64,000 nucleotides of DNA from Winogradskyella sp. KYW1333. GTDB lineage: Bacteria > Bacteroidota > Bacteroidia > Flavobacteriales > Flavobacteriaceae. The notes under the pieces were generated by a model. It made no database searches. It was not told the origin of the DNA and was given only the letters and a program-made list of their open reading frames with translations. Shown in pieces: positions 63,779 through 64,000 of this stretch. A program made the translations under genes and the position numbers. Position 1 is the stretch's first letter. Each line of letters starts with the position of its first letter. The stretch covers positions 636,900 through 700,899 of the forward strand of contig NZ_QPHL01000017.1 of the NCBI RefSeq assembly GCF_003335675.1, read 5' to 3'.

Positions 63779-64000
63779 TTATTTTACCACAATTTTCTTC
63801 ACAACATTTTGCTGTTGGTTATGGATTACTGCGATATACACACCATTTTGTAGTGTACTAATGTCCATATACTGCGACGTACTGTAGGTATTTAAAAGAG
63901 TAGAGGCAACCTCTCTTCCCTGCAGGTTGTACAAGGTAGCTTTTGTATCGCGGAGCACAATGCCGTTTATAACCAGTTGTTTATTGGTAGTATCAGTAAA
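63779..64000 (-). CDS. C-terminal end of another T9SS-exported protein (runs off right edge)
   Basis: The last 73 codons of a gene that begins beyond the window. It reads TDTTNKQLVINGIVLRDTKA, then TLYNLQGREVASTLLNTYST, NGVYIAVIHNQQQNVVKKIV and a stop, a T9SS type A sorting domain. It is the fourth such gene in this 11-kb region and directly precedes outer-membrane protein paralog B (67 bases). Nothing can be said of its N-terminal domains. Confidence 0.85.
   Translation of the reverse strand, partial: FTDTTNKQLVINGIVLRDTKATLYNLQGREVASTLLNTYSTSQYMDISTLQNGVYIAVIHNQQQNVVKKIVVK

Noticed and set aside
1..64000. CRISPR array, insertion sequence, prophage or rRNA genes
   Set aside because: No regularly spaced repeats, transposase, integrase, phage structural genes or rRNA sequence were seen on either strand.

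Overview
The window is low-GC DNA from a member of the Bacteroidota, almost certainly the family Flavobacteriaceae. The evidence is the flavobacterial gene order of the division and cell-wall (dcw) cluster, type IX secretion (T9SS) C-terminal sorting domains, promoters of the Bacteroidota form TAnnTTTG or TAnnTTCG, a mevalonate-pathway HMG-CoA reductase with its companion GHMP kinase, and several TTG starts. A large secreted sulfatase suggests a marine or algal-associated, polysaccharide-degrading life, but that is inference. This assignment rests on reading alone; no database search was run.

Layout. 1-4317 (-) is the 5' part of a very long secreted LamG-type protein that runs off the left edge. 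4478-4805 is the relic of a sulfatase gene, just upstream of an intact 1.4-kb-residue-scale multidomain sulfatase (4965-9203). After tRNA-Phe comes a housekeeping block on the + strand: coaX, an outer-membrane protein, a TPR protein, lptC, a small membrane protein, a CNNM/CBS/CorC protein and a PpiD-like foldase (9.5-17.3 kb). Then follow the mevalonate pair (-), a dipeptidyl-peptidase IV with two POT peptide transporters and a thioredoxin (+), comEC and the NlpC-lpxB-surE group (-), a C-terminal-processing protease with an ABC permease (+), and engB with an alpha/beta hydrolase (-).

35.5-51.0 kb is the dcw cluster: mraZ, rsmH, ftsL, a class B PBP, murE, mraY, murD, ftsW, murG, murC, ftsQ, ftsA, ftsZ. 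Most junctions overlap or nearly touch. Three tandem 10-bp-spaced TGTGG repeats lie directly upstream of the mraZ promoter and look like MraZ operator boxes. The cluster ends in a strong terminator and is followed by a YqeY-like gene, tRNA-Arg(UCG), a repeated 33-bp element and a UDP-glucuronate decarboxylase.

53-64 kb (all - strand) is the accessory region and the most interesting part. It holds two paralogous peptide genes of 53 and 50 codons, both missed by ordinary ORF thresholds. Each has a hydrophobic leader starting RKEA(I/L)KKMGKYAA and an identical C-terminal SPPDAGGNPFD. One lies directly upstream of an HPr-kinase-like P-loop protein with a possible PqqD-like N-terminus and a nucleotidyltransferase of the kind seen in lasso-peptide tailoring loci. 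Both peptide genes follow genes for long T9SS-exported surface proteins, and two paralogous 190-residue outer-membrane barrel-like proteins lie at the two ends. I read this as a candidate, possibly undescribed, peptide modification and export module; that function is inference.
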